64,000 nucleotides of DNA from Paenibacillus sp. JCM 10914 (GCF_001315105.1 NZ_BAZR01000004.1:1-64000); one strand, 5' to 3'; shown: positions 27,547 through 36,865, counted from the first letter of the stretch. Notes: generated by a model from the letters alone, not told the origin. Translations and numbers: made by a program.

Positions 27547-27576
27547 TTAGCTGAGTCGAGATTGGAGTGAGCATGC

Positions 27577-28647
27577 ATGACGGAATGGTGGATGGATCGT
27601 ATACATGGATTAACAGAAGGCATCCAGCCTCTTCATAAGGAAGCACAAACAGCGGCAGCGGCATACTTGGATACATTGACGAAGCCGCCGGGAAGCTTGG
27701 GCAAGCTGGAATCGCTAGCGATACAGCTGGCAGGAATTACGGGGCTGGTACAGCCGCGGCTGAGCCGGAAATCTGTCGTTGTTATGGCCGGCGACCACGG
27801 TGTTTGCGAGGAGGGCATAAGTAGGTTTCCCTCCGAGGTGACGCCACAGATGGTCATGAATTTCCTGAACGGAGGTGCTGCGGTAAACGTGCTGTCACGT
27901 CAGGCCGGGGCCGATGTCCATTGCGTGGATATTGGGGTTGCCTCTGAGCTGAAGCATGATAACCTCTGGGCGCGAAATATCGCGCGGGGAACGGCCAACA
28001 TGGCCCACGGACCGGCCATGACGAAGGAGCAGGCGGCTCTGTCGATATGTACAGGCGCTGATGTAGCAGCGGAACTGGTCGCCAAGGGCACGCAGATATT
28101 CATCACCGGAGAGATGGGGATCGGGAACACGACGTCTAGCGCGGCCATCTTCGCCGTACTGTCCGGGCGACGGCCCGCGGAAGTTGTAGGTCGCGGAACG
28201 GGTGTGACGGATGAACGTCTCTTACATAAGATTGCCGTCGTTGAACAGGCGATAGAGATCAATCAACCCGATGCAAACGATCCTCTGGATGTGTTGGCTA
28301 AGGTAGGCGGATATGAAATCGGGGGATTGGCTGGTCTGATCCTTGGGGCAGCAGCACACGGATGCCCGGTTGTGATCGACGGTTTCATATCCAGTGCTGC
28401 AGCGTTGATAGCTGGCGCTTTATGCCCTGCCTCGCTGCCGTACATGATTGCCTCGCACGTATCTCATGAGCAAGCCCACGTGCTGCTGCTGCAAGAACTT
28501 GGTCTGCAGCCGATGCTGCAAATGGATATGCGACTTGGTGAGGGTACGGGTGGTGTGTTATGCCTCCATCTCGTTGAAGCGGCATGCCGAATCATGAATG
28601 AGATGGCGACCTTTGAGAGCGCCGGCATTAGTGGAGGGACGGAATAG
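27577..28647 (+). CDS. cobT: Nicotinate-nucleotide--dimethylbenzimidazole phosphoribosyltransferase CobT
   Basis: 356 residues, full family length. Activates the lower-ligand base by moving ribose phosphate from nicotinate mononucleotide to dimethylbenzimidazole, giving alpha-ribazole phosphate. Landmarks: LTKPPGSLGKLESLA, VVVMAGDHGVCEEGIS, GEMGIGNTTSSAA, GRGTGVTD and the catalytic glutamate in MRLGEGTGGVL near residue 319. Start has GGAGTGAGC upstream. First of three nucleotide-loop genes. Confidence 0.96.
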   Translation: MTEWWMDRIHGLTEGIQPLHKEAQTAAAAYLDTLTKPPGSLGKLESLAIQLAGITGLVQPRLSRKSVVVMAGDHGVCEEGISRFPSEVTPQMVMNFLNGGAAVNVLSRQAGADVHCVDIGVASELKHDNLWARNIARGTANMAHGPAMTKEQAALSICTGADVAAELVAKGTQIFITGEMGIGNTTSSAAIFAVLSGRRPAEVVGRGTGVTDERLLHKIAVVEQAIEINQPDANDPLDVLAKVGGYEIGGLAGLILGAAAHGCPVVIDGFISSAAALIAGALCPASLPYMIASHVSHEQAHVLLLQELGLQPMLQMDMRLGEGTGGVLCLHLVEAACRIMNEMATFESAGISGGTE

Positions 28648-28649
28648 GT

Positions 28650-29225
28650 ATGAACGATGGAAGTGTACTGATAACGGGCGGAGCAAGGAGCGGCAAGAGT
28701 ACCTTCGCCGAGAAACTGTGCATGAAGCGTGCCGATTCAGCGGTGTATATCGCAACGGCCCAGGCATACGATGACGAGATGAGGGAGCGCATTCGAATTC
28801 ATCAGGATAGACGCCACGACTCCGAATACGGGTGGAAGACCGTGGAAGAGCCGCTCGCTCTGCCGGAACTGCTGGATACCTTGGGGCAGTCTCCTGCTGG
28901 GGCTCCTGCGCTTGTCGTGGATTGCCTCACATTGTGGCTGACCAACGTTCTGCTTCAAGTGGAACCTGAGGGAACTCAGATCATGGAGGAGCGGCTGAGC
29001 CTTGCTATTGGACGATTGGCGCGGGCTGTTGAGACGTATCCGGGAGTGGTGATGCTTGTGACCAACGAAGTTGGATCTGGGATCGTCCCGGAGTATCCGC
29101 TCGGCCGGATTTACCGTGACTGGGCAGGAGTTATGAATCAGCGGCTGGCTCAGATCTGCGGTGAGGTGTTCTTGGTCACGGCAGGGATTCCCTTGGAAAT
29201 TAAGAGCGGGGAGTATGACCTATGA
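28650..29225 (+). CDS. cobU: Adenosylcobinamide kinase / adenosylcobinamide-phosphate guanylyltransferase CobU
   Basis: 191 residues. Phosphorylates adenosylcobinamide and then adds GMP to form AdoCbi-GDP. P-loop GGARSGKSTFAEKL is at the N-terminus, IATAQAYDDEMRERIRIHQ carries the conserved His used for GMP transfer, VDCLTLWLTNVL is the Walker-B-like segment, and VTNEVGSGIVPEYPLGR is a family signature. Starts 3 bases after the cobT stop and overlaps cobS by 4 bases. Confidence 0.95.
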   Translation: MNDGSVLITGGARSGKSTFAEKLCMKRADSAVYIATAQAYDDEMRERIRIHQDRRHDSEYGWKTVEEPLALPELLDTLGQSPAGAPALVVDCLTLWLTNVLLQVEPEGTQIMEERLSLAIGRLARAVETYPGVVMLVTNEVGSGIVPEYPLGRIYRDWAGVMNQRLAQICGEVFLVTAGIPLEIKSGEYDL

Positions 29226-30046
29226 GCAAGATGATCGAAGCGGCCGCGGCCGCTTTTCAATTTCTGTCGAGATTACCGGTTAGACGGGAAATCCCGTTTA
29301 CGCCGGATGTTCAGCAGCGAAGCGTTATCTTTTATCCAATCGTAGGTGCTGTGATCGGTTTTATCGTCGTTGGTCTAGGTCATGGTCTGCAGTTTGTACT
29401 TCCTTCCTTTCCGAATGCGGTGATTCTGCTTACGGTGTGGGTAGCGCTTACTGGCGGACTTCATCTGGACGGCTGGATGGATAGTGCGGACGCGCTTCTG
29501 AGCCACCGTTCGCGGGAGCGGATGCTGGAGATCATGAAGGACAGCCGGGTCGGCGCGATGGGTGTCATCGCCTGTGTACTGTTGCTGTTACTGAAAGCCT
29601 CATTAATGGTGTCGCTATGGGAGCTGTCCAGCGGGACCTGGAAGCCGGAAGTGTGGCTGTTTATACTCGCTCCCATATGGAGTCGCTGGTTTATGGTGCA
29701 CGCGATGACTGCCTGGCCGATGGCCCGGGGCAATGAAGGGCTAGCCTCCTTATTCTATGGCCTGTCCTCCAGGCGAAGAAGGGCGGCAGGCGCTGTCGCT
29801 GCGTTCTTGACCCTGCTTATTGTCAGTCTGCTCGGTTTAACCATGCCTGCTTCGCAGCTTTGGACGATCGGACTGCCCGCGCTGATTCTGACGCCATTCA
29901 TCGCATGGGGTGTCGGTACTATCGTGGCTGGCAGAATGACTGCCAGGCTCGGTGGATTAACCGGCGATACGTACGGGGCGCTTAATGAGCTTATTGAGAC
30001 GGTTGTTCTCATTTTTGTGGTTCTGCTCTTGAAATTGGCGGGATAA
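29222..30046 (+). CDS. cobS: Adenosylcobinamide-GDP ribazoletransferase CobS
   Basis: 274-residue membrane protein completing cobalamin by joining AdoCbi-GDP with alpha-ribazole (phosphate). Landmarks are AFQFLSRLPVRREI at the N-terminus, FYPIVGAVIGFI, GGLHLDGWMDSADALLS with the metal-binding Asp residues, MKDSRVGAMGVIA, and GGLTGDTYGALNELIETV near the end. Six or seven hydrophobic helices. Overlaps cobU by ATGA and ends the corrinoid block before a terminator. Confidence 0.95.
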   Translation: MSKMIEAAAAAFQFLSRLPVRREIPFTPDVQQRSVIFYPIVGAVIGFIVVGLGHGLQFVLPSFPNAVILLTVWVALTGGLHLDGWMDSADALLSHRSRERMLEIMKDSRVGAMGVIACVLLLLLKASLMVSLWELSSGTWKPEVWLFILAPIWSRWFMVHAMTAWPMARGNEGLASLFYGLSSRRRRAAGAVAAFLTLLIVSLLGLTMPASQLWTIGLPALILTPFIAWGVGTIVAGRMTARLGGLTGDTYGALNELIETVVLIFVVLLLKLAG

Positions 30047-30128
30047 GTATAGTAGAGGTAATCCGATCAGCATAAATTCGTTCTCGAAATGAGTATGTGC
30101 GCTAAAACATTCTGCATTAGGAGTAATA

Positions 30129-30172
30129 AAGACCGTCCCGGACCGACGATTACGGCCAAGGGACGGTCTTCT
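30129..30172 (+). terminator. Terminator after cobS
   Basis: AAGACCGTCCC (30129-30139) pairs perfectly with GGGACGGTCTT (30160-30170) around a 20-base loop. It lies between cobS and the convergent small membrane gene and can serve both. Confidence 0.65.
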
Positions 30173-30188
30173 ATATACTCAGAAGAAG

Positions 30189-30407
30189 TTATCGTATGTT
30201 CTGGATGAGAATTGCGGCGGCATTGATCAGGCATACCGTAGCCAGAATAACGCTTACGCCGTAAATGGCACATTGCACTTTGGTCGTAAGTTTCACTTGA
30301 TGGGCGTCTTTGTGGCCGAACACCATCAGAATTGCCAGGACTATTGCGATCGTTATTACCGAATAGAAGGGCAAATCTCCAACAGTAATCAAGTCCTTCA
30401 GAATCAT
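30189..30407 (-). CDS. Small two-helix membrane protein
   Basis: 72 residues, not recognised. Two hydrophobic segments (about residues 14-31 and 47-68) flank a short basic, polar loop (GHKDAHQVKLTTKVQ). The ATG follows GAGGGG. It lies directly downstream of the peptidase gene on the same strand, about 53 bases apart, so both may be one transcript. Function unknown. Confidence 0.55.
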   Translation of the reverse strand: MILKDLITVGDLPFYSVITIAIVLAILMVFGHKDAHQVKLTTKVQCAIYGVSVILATVCLINAAAILIQNIR

Positions 30408-30460
30408 CGTCTCGCGGCCCCTCTTTCTTAAGGCGGATTACGCCCCATGCCACTTCATCA

Positions 30461-31549
30461 TCATCCAACCACGGTTAGTTGTTTCGGGAAAGAAGTGAGC
30501 ACCTCAACCCCTGTCTCCGTGACAACGACATCATCCTCGATCCTCACCCCGCCGACACCTTGTAAATATACGCCAGGCTCAATCGTAAAGGCCGCGCCGG
30601 GCAAGAGCAGGTCCTCGTTCAGACCGTGCACGGAAGGATATTCATGTACATCCATGCCAAGCCCGTGGCCGAGCCGGTGAACGAACGCATGACCGTAGCC
30701 TGCATCGTCGATCACTTGCCTTGCTGCCCGGTCAATGGAACCGTACGTCACGCCGGGTTTAACAGCCGTTATGCCTGCCATATTGGCAGCAAGGACGGTC
30801 TCGTAGATACGGACGGCCTCGGGCTTAAGATCGCCAACGGCAAAGGTGCGCGTAATGTCGGAAGCATAACCGCCGGCGTAAACTCCAAGATCGAACATCA
30901 GGAGATCTCCGCTTTCGATTTTGCGCGATCCTGGATTTCCGTGCGGCAGCGCGGTATTGGGGCCGGATAATACCATCGTTGAGAAGGAGGGGGCATCCGC
31001 ACCCAGCTTTTTCATCAGATATTCCAGTTCCGCTACAAGCTCAATCTCTGTGACACCGACTTTCACCTGAGTCAATCCCTGCTTCAGCACCTCTTCCACA
31101 AGTCGTACCGCATGGCGCATGATCTTCACTTCATCTTCGGATTTGCGCACCCTTAATTCCCGTAGTACGGTGCCCACGTCCTCATATCGCGCCATATCAA
31201 GATGTGCCTGCAATTGTTCAAAACGGGTTACGGTAAGCTGTTCCTTCTCAACGGCTATCGTACCTGCTGAACGTTCGATAAGTTGCTGCAGCAACGAGTA
31301 TGGATTATCTGTATCCTGATGGGTCAGAATGTTCTTCACGGTCGAAGTTGACCTAGCGGCATCCGCATCCAGTGCCGGCACGATCAGGGCTGGCTCATGT
31401 ACGGTGGACAGCAGCAGACCGAGGAATCGTTCGTGCGGGTCGCTGGCGAATCCGCTTAGATAGTATACGTGTTTCGGATCGGTAATCAAGACATGGTCCC
31501 ATCCTTCACGTTCCATGGATTGCTGCACCTGATTCAATCGTTGATTCAT
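30461..31549 (-). CDS. M24 family Xaa-Pro peptidase
   Basis: 362 residues, size of PepQ/YqhT-type Xaa-Pro dipeptidases. N-terminal creatinase-like domain (DHVLITDPKHVYYLSGF) and C-terminal pita-bread metallopeptidase domain. Metal ligands: MFDLGVYAGGYASDITRTF (two Asp), HRLGHGLGMDVHEYP (His), FTIEPGVYLQGVGGVRIEDD (two Glu). The start MNQRLNQV is preceded by AGAGGAT; the upstream open frame is not coding. Cuts dipeptides or short peptides with a penultimate proline in the cytoplasm. Confidence 0.92.
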   Translation of the reverse strand: MNQRLNQVQQSMEREGWDHVLITDPKHVYYLSGFASDPHERFLGLLLSTVHEPALIVPALDADAARSTSTVKNILTHQDTDNPYSLLQQLIERSAGTIAVEKEQLTVTRFEQLQAHLDMARYEDVGTVLRELRVRKSEDEVKIMRHAVRLVEEVLKQGLTQVKVGVTEIELVAELEYLMKKLGADAPSFSTMVLSGPNTALPHGNPGSRKIESGDLLMFDLGVYAGGYASDITRTFAVGDLKPEAVRIYETVLAANMAGITAVKPGVTYGSIDRAARQVIDDAGYGHAFVHRLGHGLGMDVHEYPSVHGLNEDLLLPGAAFTIEPGVYLQGVGGVRIEDDVVVTETGVEVLTSFPKQLTVVG

Positions 31550-31878
31550 TATTATTCCATCCTCTCTACCATCATGAACGCTCATCATGGTCCATAAGGT
31601 TAGGGTATCGTTTTCAAATCCAGATGTAAAGTTTTGCTTTATTGTTGACCGAGATCGAGGAAGGGGATACATGGCCGCGCGCTATGGTACGCTCCATTCT
31701 GTACTGCTGTATCTGGATTCCATACTTCCTTCGCGTCCGCAACACCTTCGTGAACTAGCGTTTCTTCAGAAAAATAGAAGCGTTTTTCCGTCACCTCTTG
31801 TAGAATAAATCTAATATGAACCAGGGATGGTCATTCATTACTTGGGATCATCATCATGTATCTGTTCGGAGGTATGAC

Positions 31879-32385
31879 ATGGAAGCGCAAGGCTATCGTA
31901 TTGATTATGCTGTCAACGAGGATTTACCGGCAATTGTAGACATTTATAACTCAACGATCTCCAGCAGAAAAGTAACAGCCGACCTGGAGCCTGTAACCGT
32001 TGAGAGCCGTATCCGCTGGTTTGAAGAACACAGCAACGACTTTCGTCCACTGTGGGTCATGCGCAAAGGGGATCAGATTGCCGCCTGGATGAGCCTGCAG
32101 TCTTTCTACGGGCGTCCGGCTTATAACGGAACAGCTGAAATCAGCATCTATGTGAGTGAGCATTTCCGAGGCGTGGGGGCTGGCAGTCAATTAATAACGA
32201 AGGCGTTGGAGGAATGTCCTCGTCTTGGTGTGAGCAATCTGGTCGGGTTCGTATTCGGTCATAACGAGCCGAGCCTCAAGCTTTTGCAAAAGTTTGGCTT
32301 CGAGCAGTGGGGACTGCTTCCAGGCGTTGCTGAACTGGATGGAATTAAGCGAGATCTGGTCATCATCGGCCGTTCGATCAAGTGA
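31879..32385 (+). CDS. GNAT acetyltransferase, phosphinothricin acetyltransferase-like
   Basis: 168 residues matching the Pat/YwnH group of GNAT enzymes, which acetylate phosphinothricin, methionine sulfoximine or related amino acids. Landmarks: [67 protein letters not shown] (acetyl-CoA loop) and [22 protein letters not shown]. The ATG after CGGAGGT is chosen; an ATG at 31816 would add a non-family tail. From 31550 to 31878 I see no convincing gene. Confidence 0.86.
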   Translation: MEAQGYRIDYAVNEDLPAIVDIYNSTISSRKVTADLEPVTVESRIRWFEEHSNDFRPLWVMRKGDQIAAWMSLQSFYGRPAYNGTAEISIYVSEHFRGVGAGSQLITKALEECPRLGVSNLVGFVFGHNEPSLKLLQKFGFEQWGLLPGVAELDGIKRDLVIIGRSIK

Positions 32386-32411
32386 TACTTCAATCATTAT
32401 AAACAGCAGTG

Positions 32412-32440
32412 AAGGATGGCGGAAAATGCCATCCTTTTTG
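32412..32440 (+). terminator. Terminator after the Pat-like gene
   Basis: AAGGATGGC (32412-32420) pairs with GCCATCCTT, followed by TTTG. Confidence 0.75.
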
Positions 32441-32528
32441 TTATATAACGAAGACTTTGTAAGTCATGAGTATCAGTTTTTATACGAACAGCTAAAAAAC
32501 TATGAGTATTTGGTCATAATCCGCAATC

Positions 32529-32562
32529 GATTCTTGCAACAATGCGCAAGAATCAATATAGT
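32529..32562 (+). promoter_or_regulatory. Inverted repeat over the promoter of the response-regulator gene
   Basis: GATTCTTGC (32529-32537) and GCAAGAATC (32546-32554) are a perfect 9-bp inverted repeat with 8-bp spacing. TTGCAA (32535-32540), 16 bp, TATAGT (32557-32562) forms a promoter whose -35 overlaps the left arm. Autoregulation is inferred. Confidence 0.45.
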
Positions 32563-32603
32563 AATAATGACGGTATTTTTTCCCAATCCAAGGAGTTAAT
32601 CAA

Positions 32604-33764
32604 ATGAAGGTAATTCTCGTAGATGACGAACCTTTAGCTTTGAAATACTTAGAACAACAACTATTAAAACTGGATACCATACCTATTGATTGTATAGGCA
32701 CCTATTCGAGTCCCTATGAGGGCAGACAGGCCATCCTGCACCAGGATGTGGATATTGTTTTTTTGGATATCAGTTTGCCGGAGCTCAACGGGATCGAGCT
32801 GGCGGAGCAACTGCTTGAACAGAAGCCTCAGCTCGGAATTGTGTTTGTGACGGGGCATCAGGAGTATGCTGTGACGGCTTTTGAATTAAATGCGGTGGAT
32901 TATATCGTGAAACCGGTTCAGCTTGATCGCCTGGCCAAGACGATGGAGCGGTTGCGTGGTCGCATCACTGTGAAGCCAGAAACTCAAGCTGCAGGGCATC
33001 GCAAGATTCATATGACCATGTTCCGTCAGGTGATGGTGCAGCTCCATGAGGGAGGCCAATATACATTGCTACACTGGCGGACCGCGCGAGCCCAAGAGAC
33101 TTTTATCTATCTGCTGCAGCATCGAGGACATCTCGTTCGCAAATACGCACTCATTGACATGTTGTGGCCTGATTACGATATGGATAAAGCATTTCCTCAG
33201 TTGTATACGGCCATTTATCATATTCGCAAAACATTAGAGCCCTATGGGCATAGATTTCAGATTACTAACACAACTGAGGGATACATTCTCAATGTTGAGA
33301 ATGTTGTACTGGATATTGAAGACTGGGAGCGGTGGTTCACCACTAACACAACGATAATGCCGTCCAATATCGATCGACATCATGAGGTTATGAAACTGTA
33401 CACCGGAGACTATCTGCAAGAATATGATTACTGGTGGGCCGAAGGAGAACGACAGCGGTATAAGGAACTCTGGCTCGCGGCTTCGCTGGCGATCGCTGAA
33501 TGGTATGTTCAGCAGAAACGATTAGATGAGGCTCTTCTGTGCTATTCCTCAATCCAGCGCAATCATCCCCTGGAAGAAAAAGCTTATTATGCGCTGATGA
33601 CTATTTATAGTGGGATGGATAACCGCTCTCAGGTTCATCGGCACTATCATCTCTTGGCTGACGCATTAATGAATGAGATGGGCGAAAGTCCCAGCTCTTA
33701 TATAACGAGTTGGTACGATGAATGGAGTAATGACACTCAGCCATCAAGGAGCCAATCGTTGTGA
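32604..33764 (+). CDS. Response regulator with SARP-type transcriptional activation domain
   Basis: 386 residues. Receiver domain residues 1-120: acidic pair in VDDEP, phospho-acceptor Asp in VFLDISLPELNG (about D55), Thr in FVTGH and Lys in IVKPVQ. Then a winged-helix DNA-binding domain (LLQHRGHLVRKYALIDMLWP, AIYHIRKTLEP) and a bacterial transcriptional activation (BTAD) helical-repeat domain to the end. This layout resembles SARP-like regulators common in Paenibacillus. No histidine kinase lies next to it, so it is an orphan. AAGGAG precedes the ATG. The following unknown gene overlaps its stop by 4 bases. Confidence 0.88.
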   Translation: MKVILVDDEPLALKYLEQQLLKLDTIPIDCIGTYSSPYEGRQAILHQDVDIVFLDISLPELNGIELAEQLLEQKPQLGIVFVTGHQEYAVTAFELNAVDYIVKPVQLDRLAKTMERLRGRITVKPETQAAGHRKIHMTMFRQVMVQLHEGGQYTLLHWRTARAQETFIYLLQHRGHLVRKYALIDMLWPDYDMDKAFPQLYTAIYHIRKTLEPYGHRFQITNTTEGYILNVENVVLDIEDWERWFTTNTTIMPSNIDRHHEVMKLYTGDYLQEYDYWWAEGERQRYKELWLAASLAIAEWYVQQKRLDEALLCYSSIQRNHPLEEKAYYALMTIYSGMDNRSQVHRHYHLLADALMNEMGESPSSYITSWYDEWSNDTQPSRSQSL

Positions 33765-34399
33765 ATGGAACAATTATAACGCGTGTGGCGGATAACGAGA
33801 GCCATGCGCATTTTTTTTGGCTGGCATTGCGTTGTTCAGAAATTGTAGAGGGCGCCAGGCTATACTGGTCCAATGGATTTCATTCATTGGGAGGTATGGC
33901 GATCAAGATGAGACTCATTCGGAGATTTAAAGAATCTTTATTGCATAAACCGGTGGTTCTGGAGCTCAGCACGCTGCAGGAAATCGAGCTTGATGTAAGA
34001 ACCGAAATCCCCTGCTGTCGGGGGTTCTATATTAATGTAGGAAGCAAACGTATCGGCATCGTTGCAACCGATGAAGGGCCTGTCTTACTGTGCAATCAGG
34101 ATAAATTCTTGTTGAAGAAGGATGCCTTCCGATTTATTTTGCAGCAGAATGAGGAGATCAACACATTTACTTTCATGTGGAAGGACGGCGTCAAGATACA
34201 GATTCCGTATGTGCGTTCGTTGATACGAAGCAATGGACAATGGATAGATGATTACATATTCGATTTTTTTGCATGGTTATATGAGGCGGCAGAGAGTCAT
34301 CGATTCTTTGCTTATTATACGGTGCCGGGAATATCCATTACCGAATTGTTCCCTGATCAGACGATTCATCGGGTGGAGAACAAGTTACTGTTCGCGTGA
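33761..34399 (+). CDS. Protein of unknown function coupled to the response regulator
   Basis: 212 residues, not recognised. The GTG start overlaps the response-regulator stop (GTGA) and has AAGGAG nine bases upstream, a convincing coupled start. A second possible start at 33908 (MRLIRRFKESLL) follows GGGAGG; its region begins the better-conserved-looking beta-rich part (VVLELSTLQEIELDV, GSKRIGIVATDEGPVLL). No signal peptide, no membrane helix, no catalytic motif seen. The tight coupling suggests it acts with the regulator. A run of eight T at about 33810 is a spot where the length of the N-terminus could be misread. Confidence 0.55.
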   Translation: MNGTIITRVADNESHAHFFWLALRCSEIVEGARLYWSNGFHSLGGMAIKMRLIRRFKESLLHKPVVLELSTLQEIELDVRTEIPCCRGFYINVGSKRIGIVATDEGPVLLCNQDKFLLKKDAFRFILQQNEEINTFTFMWKDGVKIQIPYVRSLIRSNGQWIDDYIFDFFAWLYEAAESHRFFAYYTVPGISITELFPDQTIHRVENKLLFA

Positions 34400-34537
34400 T
34401 TATGAGCTCAATGTTTCATGGCAGAGCAGCGAATAGGCAACTCCTATTAGCTCCATTGCATTTCTATCTTGGACGCGGATCCTGGGTTTGGGTTAGGATA
34501 TAGAGACAATGGAATTTATCACGTAAGGGTGGACCTC

Positions 34538-35463
34538 ATGATCTCTTCTTTCTTGGCTACAATCTACAGCGTCTTTTTGCCTATATCACTGCCTGTAATC
34601 GGAGGAGCGCTGCTTAAACTATTTAAACGGATGGAGACGAAGGCGCTCTCGGCCTTATCGTTATATGTCATGAGCCCTGCGCTTATTTTCGAGACGCTGG
34701 CTAGCGCCTCGATTACCTCGAATGAAGTGACGGTTACCATCGTGTTCTGTTTGCTGAATGTTGTTGCGTTATGGGTGCTGAGCGCTGCGACGGGCCGGAT
34801 GCTGGGTTTATCCCAGACGGAGAAATCGGGCCTGGCATTAACCACGATATTCACGAACAGCGTCAATTACGGTCTTCCGCTGATCCTGCTGGCGTTCGGG
34901 CAGCTGGGCCTCGATAAAGCATCGGTATATGTTATCGTTCAGATTATTATTATGAATACGCTTGGCGTGTATCTGGCGGCCAGATCTCATTTTTCGGCCG
35001 TAAAGGCTGTTAAGTCGGTGTTTATGCTTCCTTCGGTATACGCTGCGATTCTTGCTGTGCTGTTTCGTTCGCTGGATTACCATCTTCCGCAAGCACTGGA
35101 GACAGGGGTGTCGATGTTAGCGGCGGCATATGCACCTTTGGCGCTGGTCATTCTCGGAGCTCAGATGGTGAGCGTAAGGAGGGTGATGGCGTTCTATCGG
35201 TGAGCCGCCGCGGCTTCTGGTCCGGGATGGCAATGCGGATGCTAATCGCGCCACTCGTAGCCTGGCTACTGCTCACACTTCTCTCCATTGAAGGCACCTT
35301 ATTTGCGGTTATCCTGGTACTCTCAGCGATGCCAGCGGCGGTGAATGCCGTAATTCTGGCCGAAGAGTACGATGCGGCTCCGAAGCTCGTGTCGAAGTGT
35401 ATTTTGTGGACGACGTTGGCCTCATTCCTCGTGCTTCCTGTATTAATCGGTATGCTGTCATAA
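34538..35463 (+). CDS. AEC family transporter (auxin efflux carrier type, frame broken once)
   Basis: About 308 residues when repaired, with roughly ten membrane helices. Landmarks: FLPISLPVIGGALLK, ALSLYVMSPALIFETL, TTIFTNSVNYGLPLILLAFG with the crossover Asn-Gly, YAPLALVILGAQM, and at the C-terminus LSAMPAAVNAVILAEEYDAA. The break near 35179 is repaired by one G, giving REGDGVLSVSRRGFW between the halves. Family members export or import dicarboxylates or related acids; the substrate here is unknown. The start follows AAGGGTGG; an earlier in-frame ATG (34469) would add polar residues. Confidence 0.82.
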
Positions 35464-35577
35464 GCCTCATGGCGTAATACGCCGTTGTGGTTCAATCTCC
35501 CGTCGGTAGTGTAAAAGGTAGTAAGCGCCGAGAGAACCATCATTTGCAGATTCGTAAATGAGATGGAGGTGGAGATG

Positions 35578-35745
35578 ATGAGTAGACAGCGGCATGATAA
35601 CGATGTCGAGATCGAGACACGCAATGTGGAGGAACGGAACGATTCCAGTCTGGTAGCCTCAACTTTGATTAAGTATGTGGCATATCTGATTATCTTTTTT
35701 GGATTGTTGTACTTCCTTATCCGGTACGTATTCCCGATGTTCTAA
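35578..35745 (+). CDS. Small single-pass membrane protein
   Basis: 55 residues, not recognised. A charged N-terminal half (about residues 1-30, rich in Arg, Asp, Glu) precedes one hydrophobic helix near residues 36-54 ending at the C-terminus. GGAGGTGGAG gives a strong ribosome site; two adjacent ATGs (35575 and 35578) are possible. It is followed at once by a terminator. Function unknown. Confidence 0.55.
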   Translation: MSRQRHDNDVEIETRNVEERNDSSLVASTLIKYVAYLIIFFGLLYFLIRYVFPMF

Positions 35746-35750
35746 ACAAT

Positions 35751-35793
35751 AAAAATCCTCTCACTCATGCGTGCATGAATGAGAGGGTTTTTT
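35751..35793 (+). terminator. Bidirectional terminator before the LCP gene
   Basis: AATCCTCTCACTCATGC pairs with GCATGAATGAGAGGGTT, with AAAAA before and TTTTTT after, so it serves the small membrane gene and the convergent LCP gene. Confidence 0.82.
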
Positions 35794-35812
35794 GGTTACA
35801 TTGTCAAGACAC

Positions 35813-36865
35813 TTAGTGTGCGGTTGGAATCATAAGCTCCTGCAGCGTAGTTTCTTCGTCCAACCAGTTGCCAATCAACGTCTGGATGTAGTTTATATCC
35901 GATTGATGGGGTTCATAGTAGTAATCGCCTCGAATGATCAGATCGCTTCCCTTAAGCATATAATTCTCAAAAGAGGGCGGGGAGTCGTTAAACATTAGAG
36001 TTTCGACCAAGTTCAAAATGAAATCAGAGTTTAGGTCCATTGTCAGGTTACTGCCGCCGATTTGAATCAGTTCCGGAATTTTGGTGATATTCTTCAGTTC
36101 AAATACTCGGTCCATCAAAGAACTGAGGAAAATACGTTGACGCGCGGTGCGATTGAAATCCGAGTCCTCGCGATATCTGACGTAGTTCAACGCATCCGTA
36201 CCATCATATATCGGCTTGTTGGGCTCAATTCTCAGCGGAATATGATGGGACTGCTTGTTCTCAATGACTTTATTGATCGGGAGTTTGACACCGTCCAGCG
36301 CATCAACGATATCAATCAAACCGTAGAAATTGATGGTTGCATAATAATCGACAGCATGTTGAAACAAATGCTCAACCGTATCAATAGCCATCTTCGCTCC
36401 GCCGTGGGCATAGGCTGAATTAATTCTGGAAGTCACGTCTCGTCCAATGATTTCGGTGTATGTATCTCGGGGAATGGAGACCAATAGTATTTTATTGAGG
36501 TCTGGACGGATAACCGAATAGATCATGGTGTCAGAGCGGGTAATCTCATTCTTCCGTTGGTCAACGCCCAGTAACAAGAGAGAGAATGGCCGTGTAGCTT
36601 TTGCTACAGGATCAGCTGCATCAGGATTGCCTACAGGTTTGTATGATTGATCGAGTGTATGTTTAACGTCCTTGGCAAAAAACATTTGAAAGGCCATCCA
36701 GGCCAGTTCTTTTCGAAATACATACCCGAGTCCGCCGACCAGAAGAACAAGGGCCAAGGAGATTCCCAGCCACTTGAGTTTGGAGGTGGGCTCTGAATGT
36801 TTTTGCTTACGAGGACGTCTGAGTGACGATAATGAGTCTAGGTCTGGCCGTGGTGTTTGCTCCAT
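35813..36865 (-). CDS. LytR-CpsA-Psr (LCP) family protein
   Basis: 350 residues. Short basic cytoplasmic tail, one membrane helix (LGISLALVLLVGGLGYVF, about residues 33-50), then an extracellular LCP domain. Conserved catalytic/phosphate-binding segments: LLLGVDQRKNEITRSDTMI, LLVSIPRDTYTEI, RINSAYAHGG, and NYVRYREDSDFNRTARQR. These enzymes attach teichoic acid or other undecaprenyl-linked glycopolymers to peptidoglycan. The start after GGGAGGGAATAT is preferred to one 13 codons upstream. No wall-polymer genes are adjacent. Confidence 0.92.
   Translation of the reverse strand: MEQTPRPDLDSLSSLRRPRKQKHSEPTSKLKWLGISLALVLLVGGLGYVFRKELAWMAFQMFFAKDVKHTLDQSYKPVGNPDAADPVAKATRPFSLLLLGVDQRKNEITRSDTMIYSVIRPDLNKILLVSIPRDTYTEIIGRDVTSRINSAYAHGGAKMAIDTVEHLFQHAVDYYATINFYGLIDIVDALDGVKLPINKVIENKQSHHIPLRIEPNKPIYDGTDALNYVRYREDSDFNRTARQRIFLSSLMDRVFELKNITKIPELIQIGGSNLTMDLNSDFILNLVETLMFNDSPPSFENYMLKGSDLIIRGDYYYEPHQSDINYIQTLIGNWLDEETTLQELMIPTAH

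Noticed and set aside
31671..31808. 45-codon frame preceded by GGAAGGGG
   Set aside because: The ribosome-site match is good, but composition and lack of any recognisable pattern do not support a gene; it sits upstream of the Pat-like gene where leader sequence is expected.
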